Of a stretch of 64,000 nt of DNA, positions 27,521 to 36,590 are shown piece after piece. How positions within the stretch are numbered: the stretch's first letter is position 1; the number at the start of each line of letters is the position of its first letter. Below the pieces are notes generated by a model. The model was not told where the DNA came from, did no database searches, and worked only from the letters and a program-made list of their open reading frames with translations. Origin of the DNA: Opitutia bacterium (GTDB lineage Bacteria; Verrucomicrobiota; Verrucomicrobiia; Opitutales; UBA953); NCBI GenBank assembly GCA_003569165.1, contig BGOI01000007.1, forward strand, positions 1-64,000, in the 5' to 3' direction. The position numbers and the translations under genes were made by a program.

Positions 27521-28325
27521 CCTCCTCTTGCAGCCATTGTCGGAACCGTTCTTCGTGCGGGCCCTGCTCGCCATCGTACTCAGCGGCACGACCTGCGCCT
27601 GCCTCGGCGCGTACGTCGTGCTCCGGCGCATGGCCTTCGTGAGCACCGCGCTCACGCACTCGATCTTGCCCGGCGTCGTCGGCGCGCTCCTCCTCGGCCT
27701 CTCACCTTACCTGGGCGCGCTCGTCGCCGCCCTGCTCACCGCGACCGGCGCCGCTTGGCTGGCCTCGCGCAAAGGTACGAGTGAAGACAGCGCGGTCGGC
27801 GTGATGCTGTCGGTGATGTTCGCCGCGGGTATCGCGCTCATGCAGCAGGCTAACTCTTGGCGCGACTTCGCCGGGCTGCTCTTCGGCAGCGTGGTCTCGG
27901 TCGGCCGCGAAGACCTCATCGTCATCGGCATCACCGCCGCCCTCGTGCTGTTCGGGCTCCGGGTGCTGCACAAGGAGCTCGAGCTCGCCTCCTTCGACGA
28001 AGAATACGCCGCCCTGCTCGGCGCCCGGCCCGCGCTCATGCGCGCCGTGCTCCTCGTACTCGTCGCGCTGGGCTCCGTCGCCTGCGTGCGCCTCGTCGGC
28101 GCGCTGCTCACGACCGCACTCTTCGTCATCCCCGCCGCGACGGGCGTGCTGCTCGGACGGACCGTACCTCAGGTGATGGCCTGGGGCGCCGGCTGCGCCC
28201 TCCTCGGCGGGTTCAGTGGCCTCTATCTTTCTTACTACGCACCGGCGGTACCGTCGGGCGCCGGGATCGTACTCTGCTGCGCACTGCCCTACCTGGCCGC
28301 GCGCCTCTTCGCCCCGCGTCGTTGA
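27513..28325 (+). CDS. znuB: Zinc/manganese ABC transporter, permease
   Basis: ABC-3 family permease, 270 residues, seven to eight membrane helices. Family features are GAYVVLRRMAFVSTALTHS near the N-terminus, the coupling-helix region SFDEEYAALLGARP and VRLVGALLTTALFVIPAATG. The ATG at 27513 overlaps the end of znuC by eight bases, which argues for translational coupling and against the in-frame upstream start. Completes a three-gene importer. Confidence 0.9.
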   Translation: MLDLLLQPLSEPFFVRALLAIVLSGTTCACLGAYVVLRRMAFVSTALTHSILPGVVGALLLGLSPYLGALVAALLTATGAAWLASRKGTSEDSAVGVMLSVMFAAGIALMQQANSWRDFAGLLFGSVVSVGREDLIVIGITAALVLFGLRVLHKELELASFDEEYAALLGARPALMRAVLLVLVALGSVACVRLVGALLTTALFVIPAATGVLLGRTVPQVMAWGAGCALLGGFSGLYLSYYAPAVPSGAGIVLCCALPYLAARLFAPRR

Positions 28326-28679
28326 TTAGAAGCGCGGCGGCCGCAGCGATAGCGGCAGGCCAAGCACTTCGCGGGCGACGATCGCCTGACGGAGGGCGGC
28401 TGTGCCGCAAAACTGCAAGCGCGACTGCGCTCGCGCCGGCCGCGTGACCACGAGCGATGTGTCGTCAAGATGAACAGCGGCGACGGGGGCCGAAGGCTCC
28501 GGCTCCGACTCCGGGGCGAGACGCGGTGGCACGTTGCGGATACGCCGAACGCGCCGCGGTACGGGCGGGGGCACGGCGATCGGCGACGGCTGGCCGGCCT
28601 CGGCCTTAAGCTTGCCGGCGACCCAAGCCGCGAACGCGACCACGCCGATGACGATCTTAATGAAGAGTGCCAGTTCCAT
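28326..28679 (-). CDS. Small anchored protein next to floA, unknown function
   Basis: A 117-residue protein: one N-terminal membrane helix (about 4-22), a basic Pro-rich middle (PPPVPRRVRRIR) and a C-terminal amphipathic motif, ALRQAIVAREVLGLPLSLRPP. The C-terminal motif is the only part that looks conserved-family-like. It starts two bases after the end of floA, so it is probably the third cistron of the nfeD-floA operon and may act in flotillin function. Confidence 0.55.
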   Translation of the reverse strand: MELALFIKIVIGVVAFAAWVAGKLKAEAGQPSPIAVPPPVPRRVRRIRNVPPRLAPESEPEPSAPVAAVHLDDTSLVVTRPARAQSRLQFCGTAALRQAIVAREVLGLPLSLRPPRF

Positions 28680-28681
28680 GC

Positions 28682-29698
28682 TCAGGCCTTGGCGCCAGGT
28701 GCGGGACCGTCACCGGCGATACCCTTGCGCATCTCGGTGTCGGAACGAAGGTTCTCCAGGCGCTGGAAATCCATGTAGCCCATGCGGCCGGAACGCAGCG
28801 CGTCGGCGAGGGCCTGCGGGATCTGGGCCTCAGCTTCGACGACGCGGGCACGCATCTCTTCGACGCGGGCACGCATTTCCTGTTCGAGCGCGACGGCCGC
28901 CGCACGGCGGATTTCGGCCTGAGCCTGCGCCATATTCTTGTTAGCATTGGCCTGGGCCTCTTGGAGCATCGCGCCGATGTTGTCGCCGACGTCGACGTCC
29001 GCGATGTCGATGGACATGATCTCGTAAGCGGTATTGGCGTCGAGTCCGCGCTCGAGGACGGTCTTGGAGATGCGGTCCGGATTCTCGAGGACGATCTTGT
29101 AGCTCTCGGAGGAGCCGATGGTGGTGACGATACCTTCGCCGACGCGCGCGATGATGGTCTCTTCCTGGGCGCCACCAACGAAACGGTCGAGGTTGGTGCG
29201 GACGGTCACGCGGGCCTTCACCTTCACCTGGATACCATCCTTGGCGACGGCGTCGATCGTGGTGCGGCCGCTGGCGGGATTAGGCACGTCGATGACCTTG
29301 GGGCTGACGGAAGTGAGCACGGCCTCGAGGACGGACTTGTTCGTACCGCGGGTGGCGATGTCGATCGCGCAGGCGCGATTCCAGTCGAGATGCAAGCCGG
29401 CCTTCTGGGCGGCAATGAGCGCCTGGACCGTCTGCACGATGTTGCCGCCGGCGAGGTAGTGGGCGTCGATTTTCTCGACGTCGACCGTGAGGCCAGCCTT
29501 GGTGGCGGCGATCTTGGCGTCGACAATCACAGCGTAGGGAACGCTGCGCAGGCGCATACCGACGAGGTCAAACAAGCCAACCTCGGCACCCGCGAGGCGG
29601 GCGCGCACCCAGACAGCGAGGAAGGAGAGTAGGAAGAGGACGAACAGGAGCAGGGCGGCGGCTCCGATCCAGATGATGATATTAGGCATGGTATTCAT
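28682..29698 (-). CDS. floA: Flotillin-like protein FloA
   Basis: A membrane-microdomain scaffold of the FloA type, 338 residues. It has an N-terminal membrane helix (about 8-32), the FloA-specific segment [20 protein letters not shown], the SPFH core with [20 protein letters not shown], and an Ala/Glu-rich coiled coil ([17 protein letters not shown]). The family in Bacillus organises signalling and secretion complexes and usually neighbours an NfeD gene, as it does here (29714-30217). Confidence 0.92.
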   Translation of the reverse strand: MNTMPNIIIWIGAAALLLFVLFLLSFLAVWVRARLAGAEVGLFDLVGMRLRSVPYAVIVDAKIAATKAGLTVDVEKIDAHYLAGGNIVQTVQALIAAQKAGLHLDWNRACAIDIATRGTNKSVLEAVLTSVSPKVIDVPNPASGRTTIDAVAKDGIQVKVKARVTVRTNLDRFVGGAQEETIIARVGEGIVTTIGSSESYKIVLENPDRISKTVLERGLDANTAYEIMSIDIADVDVGDNIGAMLQEAQANANKNMAQAQAEIRRAAAVALEQEMRARVEEMRARVVEAEAQIPQALADALRSGRMGYMDFQRLENLRSDTEMRKGIAGDGPAPGAKA

Positions 29699-29713
29699 GA
29701 GAGAAAAATGGGG

Positions 29714-30217
29714 TCAGCGGGAGCGGCGGACGGTCACGCGGCCGGAACCGGCCTCGGTGACGACGACGGCGGCGTGGCGTTCGACGAAACCGTCGAGCGA
29801 GAAGGCCTCGATCAAGGTACCGTCGATCTCAATCGTGCCGGAAGGCGCGAGCACGGTGGCGGCCTTGCCGGTCTTACCGACGTAGACGGCGTACCCGGCG
29901 GCGGCAGGCACAGCGGCACCCTCGTTGCTACTGACGTTGATCATCGAGCGACCGATAGCGGTCTGCGGCAGGAGGCGGCGGAAAGCGAAGAACTCGAGTG
30001 TCAGAACGACCAAGAACACGACGCAGAACACTGCGCAGGTGAGGCCACCCGCCTCCGCCGAAAGATAGATGCCGGCGAAGGAGACGACGGCGCCGAGGAA
30101 ACCTAGCACGACCGTCGGAAGAAAGAATTCCACCCCGATCAAAACCAAACCAGCAACGAGCAGGCCGATGGGCAGGATCAAGGAAACCTCTTCAGGGGAG
30201 GCGGCGAAAAGCATCAT
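29714..30217 (-). CDS. NfeD-family membrane protein
   Basis: A short NfeD-type protein, 167 residues from the ATG at 30217 (a second ATG follows at 30214). Three membrane segments (about 10-85) contain ILPIGLLVAGLVLIGVEFFL, followed by a C-terminal OB-fold (about 100-165) with GKTGKAATVLAPSGTIEID, typical of NfeD1b partners of flotillins. The protease domain of long NfeD is absent. It lies 15 bases upstream of floA. Confidence 0.85.
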   Translation of the reverse strand: MMLFAASPEEVSLILPIGLLVAGLVLIGVEFFLPTVVLGFLGAVVSFAGIYLSAEAGGLTCAVFCVVFLVVLTLEFFAFRRLLPQTAIGRSMINVSSNEGAAVPAAAGYAVYVGKTGKAATVLAPSGTIEIDGTLIEAFSLDGFVERHAAVVVTEAGSGRVTVRRSR

Positions 30218-30347
30218 GCGGCCAACGATGGCGGCCCCCTTTCCTCTTTCCAATCTTTTCTGGCCCGACCGCCTTACAATAAGGTAAAAAACCTGTAATA
30301 TCCGTAGGACGCTTGCGGGCCGAGCACCGCCCGCCCTACGCTCGACC

Positions 30348-30866
30348 ATGGCCAAGAAACCACCCGCCCCCCGTCGCACCCCCATCAAGGAAGCGCACCA
30401 CGTTCTGCAGGACGCCCTCCTCAAGGCCGGCGATAGTGACAGCAAGGACAGCCAGCTCAATAAACACGGGGAGATTGCCAAGTCGCTCGGCGTCTCTCCC
30501 TCGATGCTCTACAAGTGGCGAGAGCCGGCGGAAAAAGGTAGCGGCCAACCCAACCCGCTCCACCGCACGGCCCTGCTGATCGACCTCACCGGTGACACCC
30601 GCATCGTCGACTGGCTCGCCCGACGCGCCGGCGGCCAGTTTACTCCGGTCGAAGGCGAAACCCCGGGCGGCAATCTAGACAAAGCCGCCAACGCGCTCGT
30701 CCGCGAATTTGGCCTACTCATCGCCGACGTCGCCGACGCGATGGAAGATCATCGCATCACCGCCGACGAGACCCAGGAACTCCGTGAGAAATGGGACCGC
30801 ATCCGCAAGCGCACGGAGGCCTTCGTCCGTCGCTGCGAAAAAGGCGACTTCCGTCCGAAAGACTGA
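30348..30866 (+). CDS. Helix-turn-helix protein resembling phage CII-type regulators
   Basis: A 172-residue cytoplasmic protein. Near the N-terminus is the sequence ALLKAGDSDSKDSQLNKHG followed by a helix-turn-helix-like EIAKSLGVSPSMLYKWREP. The second half is helical and acidic, ADVADAMEDHRITADETQEL. The overall layout resembles the P2-type CII/CP76 regulators, but no other phage genes are near, so it is more likely a resident regulator. It precedes def by 44 bases. Confidence 0.6.
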   Translation: MAKKPPAPRRTPIKEAHHVLQDALLKAGDSDSKDSQLNKHGEIAKSLGVSPSMLYKWREPAEKGSGQPNPLHRTALLIDLTGDTRIVDWLARRAGGQFTPVEGETPGGNLDKAANALVREFGLLIADVADAMEDHRITADETQELREKWDRIRKRTEAFVRRCEKGDFRPKD

Positions 30867-30910
30867 GCGATTTCGCTTTCACGCCCGCCGAAGAAAGGTA
30901 ACCAGAAGCC

Positions 30911-31492
30911 ATGGCCGAATTCACCATCCGCCCCTACGGCGACCCGATCCTCCGGGCCAAAGGCGATCCCGTAAAGGAGTTCGGCCCCGCCCTGCGTTCG
31001 CTGGGCGAAGCGATGCTGAGCGCGATGAAGACCGCCAAGGGCATCGGCCTCGCGGCCCCGCAGGTCGGACTTTCCTTGCAGCTCTTCGTCATGAATGTGC
31101 ACGACGAGGACTTCCTTCCTTTGCTCGACGGCAAACCCCGCCAGCCAAAAGAGATTATGCCGATGCTCCTCGCCAACGCGACGGTGAGCGTGCCGGCCGG
31201 CGAGCCTGACACTTACACCGAAGGGTGCCTCTCCTTCCCCGGCATCACCGGCGACGTCGAGCGCGTCGAGCGGGCCATCGTGCGCTACCGCGACGCCGAC
31301 GGCGCGCCGCACGTCCTCGAATGCGCCGGCCTGCTCGCCCGCTGCGTGCAGCACGAGCATGACCATTGCCAGGGCGTCCTGTTCATTGATCGGATGACGC
31401 GGCCGCACCAGCTGCTGACCGCGGCCAAGGTGAAGAAGCTCAAGCGCGCGACGACGATTGAGATGAAGGCCGCGCGCAAGGCGCAAGGCTGA
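30911..31492 (+). CDS. def: Peptide deformylase
   Basis: Removes the formyl group from nascent proteins. All three family motifs are present: GIGLAAPQVG, EGCLSFPG (with the metal cysteine) and QHEHDHCQG, the HExxH metal site. At 193 residues it carries a slightly enlarged loop between motifs 1 and 2 (DEDFLPLLDGKPRQPKEIMP). It ends one base before the convergent gene at 31493. Confidence 0.95.
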   Translation: MAEFTIRPYGDPILRAKGDPVKEFGPALRSLGEAMLSAMKTAKGIGLAAPQVGLSLQLFVMNVHDEDFLPLLDGKPRQPKEIMPMLLANATVSVPAGEPDTYTEGCLSFPGITGDVERVERAIVRYRDADGAPHVLECAGLLARCVQHEHDHCQGVLFIDRMTRPHQLLTAAKVKKLKRATTIEMKAARKAQG

Positions 31493-32674
31493 TTACTTAG
31501 CCGCCGCGGGGAGCGCCAAGGTCAAGGTCAGCTGACCGACGTCGACCCCTTCGCCGACGGTCGGAATGCTTGAGACCTTAAAGGCGATTGATCCGGCTGG
31601 AGCCGTGTCCGTGACGGCGAGCCACTTGGCCCGAACCCCATCGGAGCCGGCGGGGCCACCGCGAGCGACAATCACCACATACGGCGCCGCGTCGATGCCG
31701 AGCCTGCTCTGGGTGACCGAAAGATGGGCCAGTAGGGCGGAGCCGAGCGGGTTGCTCGCGCGATCAAAGCCGAGCACCCAGTCGCCGGCTTCACTGAGAC
31801 GAGGGAGGAAACTGCGGTCGTCACGCAATGCGACCTGACAGGTGCCGGCGGGCGCCGCAGCGACACCATGCTCGGTGAAGGCGACCTCTGAAGCGACGAG
31901 GCGCATGCTATGCGCGTCGGCCAAGCGCAGGAAGAGCAGCCCGCGCGCGCCTTCGGCAGCCGCGGCATAATATTCAGCCCAGACGACGGCGACCTGCTTC
32001 GGAGCGGTGGCTGGCTTGAGGCCCTTGGAGAGAGACGGCGCACCCTTATCGACAGAGGGAATATAGCCGTAGCCTTCGGTCGGAACGGGCGCGAGCGACT
32101 TATCGTCCGCCCTGGCCCACGCGGTGCGGATGTCGGCGGTCATGTCCGCTGGTCGATTGAGCTTACCATCGCCAAGCAGGCTAATCGAACCGATGAAATG
32201 CACCTTGGCGTAACCCAGATCGCGGGCCTGCTTCTGCAGTCGGACGACGGACTGGCTCACGGCGACACTCCAGGCCGTCGGCGCAAAATCGGCGACGAAG
32301 GTGACCGGCTTGGTCTTTTCGGCGGCCCGGACGGCGGCGACGGCCCGCAGTCGAACTAGCGAAGGCAAGGCCTGCTGAATCTGCGCATTCCCTTCGTCGA
32401 TAATCTTCTGGGCGCGGATTTTAACCTGCTCTGGCGTCTCGGAAATGCTGCCGGCCTTCGGGGCGTTAGCCGGCAAGGTGTCGAGGCTTATCTTCATGAT
32501 GCTCTGGCCGGTCTTGACGCGGGTTTCCCCAGCCGAGTTCGCGCGCATGACGCTATTCCACTCGGCGAGCTCGTTGGACTTAAGGTAACGTCCCACCTCC
32601 GCATCCGGGATGGCCGGAGGGGGCGCCACCTCGCCAGCGGCGATGAAAATCAGAGAGGCGAGGAACGCGTACAT
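31493..32674 (-). CDS. Secreted protein of unknown function (393 aa)
   Basis: I do not recognise this protein. It has an N-terminal hydrophobic segment (about 1-14) that could be a signal peptide or anchor, followed by a helical region with EQVKIRAQKIIDEGNAQIQQ and then a mostly beta-rich remainder. A repeated theme is long Ala/Val strands. It lies 11 bases upstream of the HPr stop-side gap, reading in the same direction as ptsH, so it may share its message. No catalytic motif is visible. Confidence 0.6.
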   Translation of the reverse strand: MYAFLASLIFIAAGEVAPPPAIPDAEVGRYLKSNELAEWNSVMRANSAGETRVKTGQSIMKISLDTLPANAPKAGSISETPEQVKIRAQKIIDEGNAQIQQALPSLVRLRAVAAVRAAEKTKPVTFVADFAPTAWSVAVSQSVVRLQKQARDLGYAKVHFIGSISLLGDGKLNRPADMTADIRTAWARADDKSLAPVPTEGYGYIPSVDKGAPSLSKGLKPATAPKQVAVVWAEYYAAAAEGARGLLFLRLADAHSMRLVASEVAFTEHGVAAAPAGTCQVALRDDRSFLPRLSEAGDWVLGFDRASNPLGSALLAHLSVTQSRLGIDAAPYVVIVARGGPAGSDGVRAKWLAVTDTAPAGSIAFKVSSIPTVGEGVDVGQLTLTLALPAAAK

Positions 32675-32685
32675 GGGGCGAAGGA

Positions 32686-32973
32686 TCAGGACTCGTCGAA
32701 CTTCCGGGCGAACAGCGCTTCCATCTCTCCGAGAAGGGCGGCGCCATCCTTGCCGCGGACAGAGAAGCGGAGCTTCGAGTTCTGGCCGGCGGCCAGCATC
32801 ATGAGTCCCATGATGCTCTTGCCGTTCACGGACTCCTCGTCCTTAGAGACGGTGATTTCGACGTCCGGATAGCGGTTAGCCAGACGGACGATTTGGGCAG
32901 CCGGGCGGGTGTGGATGCCCATCCGGTTCTGCACAGTGAATTCTCGGGCCAAAGCCTCGTGGGTTTCTTCCAT
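32686..32973 (-). CDS. ptsH: HPr-family phosphocarrier protein
   Basis: A 95-residue HPr. The phosphorylatable His lies in MGIHTRPAAQIVRLA and the regulatory Ser in NGKSIMGLMML, so both the EI-dependent site and the HPr-kinase site are kept. No enzyme I, EII or HPr kinase gene is in the window. An incomplete, regulatory PTS is common in this phylum, so a signalling role is as likely as sugar uptake. Confidence 0.9.
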   Translation of the reverse strand: MEETHEALAREFTVQNRMGIHTRPAAQIVRLANRYPDVEITVSKDEESVNGKSIMGLMMLAAGQNSKLRFSVRGKDGAALLGEMEALFARKFDES

Positions 32974-33114
32974 ATAAGGGGTCTATCCTGAGACGAACGC
33001 AGGATAGAGGAAAAGGGAGGGTGGCGGCAAGGCGGGTCAAGGCAAATTGAGCCGAAGGGAGGGGACGCTTGACCTTCCCCGCCAGACCCCTCCAATCAAC
33101 CCAAACGAACTACC

Positions 33115-34221
33115 GTGGCCAAGCCCGCTGTCCTTACCCACCCGGAATCCCTGAAGCGCCCTGCCGGCCCTTCGGAATACGCCAAAGATCCGGTCAACGC
33201 ATCCATGTCAAAGGCCGAGAAGATCGCCCTTTACACCAAAATGGCTCGTATCCGCCATTTCGAGCAGCGCTGCATCCGCATCTACCAGCAGGGTAAGATC
33301 GGCGGATTCCTCCACCTTTACGTGGGCCAGGAAGCCGTCGCCGCGGGCACGATCTCCCTTCTCGGCAAAAACGACCATATTATCACGGGTTACCGCGACC
33401 ACGGCCACGGCCTGATGGTCGGCATGGGCATGAACGAGTGCATGGCCGAGTTGACCGGCCGCGTCACCGGTTGCTCCCAAGGTAAGGGCGGCTCGATGCA
33501 CTACTTCGCCCCCGACAAGAACTACTGGGGCGGCCACGGTATCGTCGGCGGCCAAGCCCCCCTCGGCACCGGCCTCGCGTACGCCGTCAAGTACCTGGGC
33601 CTCAAGGGCAGCTGCCTCGCCTACATGGGCGACGGCGCCGTCAACCAAGGCGCGGTCCATGAAGCCTACAACCTGGCTTCCCTCTGGGACCTCCCAGTCA
33701 TCTTCGTCGTCGAGAACAACGGCTACTCGATGGGCACTTCCCAGGAACGCTCGACCGCCCACCCGGGCTGCCTCGCGAAGCGCGCCGAAGGCTACAACAT
33801 GGCTTGGGACGTCATCAACGGCCACGACGTCTACGAAGTCCGCGCCAAGACAGCCATCGCGCTCAAGCGCGCCCACGAGGAATCCAAGCCGACCGTCCTC
33901 GAGATCTTTACCTACCGCTACTTCGGCCACTCGATGGCCGACCCGGACAAGACCTACCGCGATAAAGAAGAAATCAAGGAGTACCGCGAAAAGAAAGACC
34001 CGGTCCTCGCCTTCGAACAGGAACTCCTCAGCGAAAAGGTACTGACCCCCGAACTCTCCCTAAAGATCAACGAAGCGGCGATGGCCGAGGCCGATAAGGC
34101 CGCTATCTTCGCCGATGAGTCGCCGGATCCTACCGTCGCCGACATCACCAAGCACATCTATTGGGAAGAGGACAACCGCGGGCCGAAGACCACGAGCCGC
34201 GGCACCATCATCTTCGAATAA
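33115..34221 (+). CDS. pdhA: Pyruvate dehydrogenase E1 component, alpha subunit
   Basis: Thiamine-diphosphate-dependent decarboxylation of pyruvate in the heterotetrameric E1. The TPP motif runs from GDGAVNQG to VENN, and the sequence IRHFEQRCIRIYQQGKIGGF and the phospho-loop-like YRYFGHSMADPDKTYR are typical of the alpha subunit. It is 368 residues from a GTG at 33115, including about 30 extra N-terminal residues; an internal ATG (33208) would give a shorter, also plausible product. pdhB begins 21 bases downstream. Confidence 0.93.
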   Translation: MAKPAVLTHPESLKRPAGPSEYAKDPVNASMSKAEKIALYTKMARIRHFEQRCIRIYQQGKIGGFLHLYVGQEAVAAGTISLLGKNDHIITGYRDHGHGLMVGMGMNECMAELTGRVTGCSQGKGGSMHYFAPDKNYWGGHGIVGGQAPLGTGLAYAVKYLGLKGSCLAYMGDGAVNQGAVHEAYNLASLWDLPVIFVVENNGYSMGTSQERSTAHPGCLAKRAEGYNMAWDVINGHDVYEVRAKTAIALKRAHEESKPTVLEIFTYRYFGHSMADPDKTYRDKEEIKEYREKKDPVLAFEQELLSEKVLTPELSLKINEAAMAEADKAAIFADESPDPTVADITKHIYWEEDNRGPKTTSRGTIIFE

Positions 34222-34242
34222 TCCTTCTTCGCACACACTGTC

Positions 34243-35220
34243 ATGGCTGTCATTTCCTACCGCGAAGCGCTCCGCGCCGCGATGCGCGAAGAACTCAAGC
34301 GCGACGACAAGGTCGTCATCATGGGCGAAGAAGTCGCCCAGTTCAACGGCGCCTACAAGGTGACCGAGGGCCTCCTCAAGGAGTTCGGCCCGAAGCGCAT
34401 TGTCGACACCCCGATCTCCGAAGCCGGCTTCATCGGCCTCGGTATCGGTGCCTCGATGCTCGGCATCCGCCCGGTGATGGAGCTGATGTTCTGGTCCTTC
34501 TCGTACGTCGCGTTTGACCAAATCGTGAACAACGCCGGCAACATCCGCTACATGTCCGGCGGCCTCATCAACTGCCCGATCGTCATCCGCGGTCCCGCCA
34601 ACGGCGGCACCAACGTCGGCGCGACCCACTCTCACACGCCCGAGGCCATCCTCGCCTCGCACCCGGGCATCAAGGTCGTCTGCCCAGCCACCCCGTACGA
34701 CGCCAAGGGCCTGATGAAGGCCGCCATCCGCGATAACGACCCGGTCTACGTGATGGAGAACACGATTCTTTATAACGACAAGGGCGAGGTCCCCGATGAA
34801 GACTATATCGTCCCGCTCGGCGTCGCCGACGTGAAGCGCTTGGGCACCGACCTTACCATCGTCGCCCACGGTCGCGCCGTGATTACGAGCCTCAAGGCCG
34901 CTGAGATCCTCGAGAAGGAACACGGCGTCAGCGTTGAGGTCGTCGACCTCCGTTCGATTCGTCCGCTCGACGAGGAGACCATCCTCGCCTCCGTCCGCAA
35001 GACGCACCGCGCCCTGCTGGTCGAAGAGAACAAGCCCTTCTGCGGCGTCGATGCCCAGGTCGCCTACCTCATCCAGTCGAAGGCGTTCGACGAACTCGAC
35101 GCCCCGATCCATCGCGTGTCCTCGATCGACGCTCCGCAGATCTACTGCAAGCGCATGGAAGACTTACAGATGCCCAACGTTGAACGCGTCGTCGCCGAAG
35201 CGCTCAAAGTGCTCGCCTAA
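34243..35220 (+). CDS. pdhB: Pyruvate dehydrogenase E1 component, beta subunit
   Basis: The second E1 subunit, 325 residues. It has YREALRAAMREELKRDDKV at the start, the conserved GEEVAQFNGAYKVTEGLL and DTPISEAGFIGLGIGASMLG segments, and the transketolase C-terminal domain with VDLRSIRPLDEETI. Start ATG at 34243 with no Shine-Dalgarno sequence in the leader. Middle gene of pdhABC. Confidence 0.95.
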   Translation: MAVISYREALRAAMREELKRDDKVVIMGEEVAQFNGAYKVTEGLLKEFGPKRIVDTPISEAGFIGLGIGASMLGIRPVMELMFWSFSYVAFDQIVNNAGNIRYMSGGLINCPIVIRGPANGGTNVGATHSHTPEAILASHPGIKVVCPATPYDAKGLMKAAIRDNDPVYVMENTILYNDKGEVPDEDYIVPLGVADVKRLGTDLTIVAHGRAVITSLKAAEILEKEHGVSVEVVDLRSIRPLDEETILASVRKTHRALLVEENKPFCGVDAQVAYLIQSKAFDELDAPIHRVSSIDAPQIYCKRMEDLQMPNVERVVAEALKVLA

Positions 35221-35248
35221 CCCCCTCCCCTCTTACTTTTCAAATCCG

Positions 35249-36529
35249 ATGGCTGAAATTATCGATATGCCGAAGCTCTCCGACACGATGTCGGTGGGGA
35301 CTTTGGTGAAATGGAACATCAAGGAAGGCCAAGTGGTGGCCTTCGGCGACATCCTCGCTGAAGTCGAAACCGACAAGGCGACGATGGAACTTTCCTGCAC
35401 AGTACCGGGCACGATCCTCAAGATCTACGCCCCCGCCGGCCAGCAACTGCCCGTCGGCGCTCCGATTTGCGCCATCGGCAAGAAAGGTGAATCCGCCCCT
35501 GAGCCCACCGCCGCTCCGGCGCCGAAGGCTCCCAAGACCGCCGTCCCAGCCATTCCCGAGAAGGCCGAAGTGAGCTGCGTCCCCGCGGCTCCCGCTTCCT
35601 CCGGCTCCGTGACTCCGCAGTCCGACGCTTCCCGCACCAAGGCCTCGCCTTACGCCAAGCGTATGGCCGAAAAAGCCGCGCTCAATGTCGCCGCTCTCGC
35701 CGGCTCCGGCCCTGGTGGCCGCGTCGTGGCCCGCGATGTCGCCGCCGCCGCTTCGGCTCCGGCCGCTGCCGCTCCTTCTGGCCCGCTCAACGTCGCGGTC
35801 GCTCCGCCCGCCGACGGCAAGGGCATCCAGCCTGACGCCGACGTCCCGGTAGGCGGCATGCGCCAGACGATCGCTCGCCGACTCCTGGAGTCTAAGATCA
35901 CCGTCCCGCACTTCTACCTCGAAGTCGAAGTCGACGCCGCCCCGCTCATGGCAATGCGCGAATCGCTGAACAAGCGCCTCGCCGAAACCGGCGCCGACGC
36001 GATCAAGCTTTCGGTCAACGACTTCATCCTAAAAGCCTCCGCCGAAGCCCTCCGCCGCGTCCCCGCGGTCAACGCTTCCTGGGCGGGCACGAGCATCCGC
36101 ACCCACGGCGCGGTCCACCTCTCCTTCGGCGTCGCCCTCGAAGACGGCCTGGTCACCCCGGTCATCCGCGACGCGCACGCGAAGACGCTCAAGGACATCG
36201 CCATCGAAGCGAAGGCGCTCATCAGCAAGGCTCGCTCGAAGAAGCTCACGCCGAGCGAGATGTCGGGCTCGACCTTCACGGTCACCAACCTCGGCATGTT
36301 TGGCGTCACCGGTTTCTACGGCATCATCAACGTGCCCAACGCCGCGATTCTCTCCGTCGGCGCGACCATCAAGAAGCCTGTCGTCGACGCTCAGGACCGC
36401 ATGGTCATCGGTCACCGTATGGTGATCGGCCTCTCGGGCGACCACCGCGTGGTCGACGGCGCCAACGCCGCTCAGTTCCTCCAGGCGCTCAAGCAGCTCC
36501 TTGAAGAACCGGCGCTGATGCTGATCTAA
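35249..36529 (+). CDS. pdhC: Dihydrolipoamide acetyltransferase (E2) of pyruvate dehydrogenase
   Basis: Transfers the acetyl group from E1 to CoA. One lipoyl domain (1-78) with the lipoylation Lys in VETDKATMEL, an Ala/Pro linker, a peripheral-subunit binding domain (about 130-165; SPYAKRMAEKAALNVAALAG) and the catalytic domain ending in HRMVIGLSGDHRVVDGANAA with the catalytic His and Asp. Length 426 residues. A dihydrolipoamide dehydrogenase gene is not present in the window. A strong terminator follows at once. Confidence 0.95.
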   Translation: MAEIIDMPKLSDTMSVGTLVKWNIKEGQVVAFGDILAEVETDKATMELSCTVPGTILKIYAPAGQQLPVGAPICAIGKKGESAPEPTAAPAPKAPKTAVPAIPEKAEVSCVPAAPASSGSVTPQSDASRTKASPYAKRMAEKAALNVAALAGSGPGGRVVARDVAAAASAPAAAAPSGPLNVAVAPPADGKGIQPDADVPVGGMRQTIARRLLESKITVPHFYLEVEVDAAPLMAMRESLNKRLAETGADAIKLSVNDFILKASAEALRRVPAVNASWAGTSIRTHGAVHLSFGVALEDGLVTPVIRDAHAKTLKDIAIEAKALISKARSKKLTPSEMSGSTFTVTNLGMFGVTGFYGIINVPNAAILSVGATIKKPVVDAQDRMVIGHRMVIGLSGDHRVVDGANAAQFLQALKQLLEEPALMLI

Positions 36530-36550
36530 GCGGAGCGCAGGCTCCTTCAA

Positions 36551-36582
36551 AACCCGGGCCCACCAGGCGCCCGGGTTTTTTG
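36551..36582 (+). terminator. Rho-independent terminator of pdhABC
   Basis: AACCCGGGC (36551-36559) pairs with GCCCGGGTT (36569-36577), followed by TTTTTT. Confidence 0.88.
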
Positions 36583-36590
36583 TGTCCGCG

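Noticed and set aside
30348-30866. Prophage remnant, because of the CII-like regulator
   Set aside because: No integrase, structural or lysis gene is nearby and the flanks are ordinary housekeeping genes.
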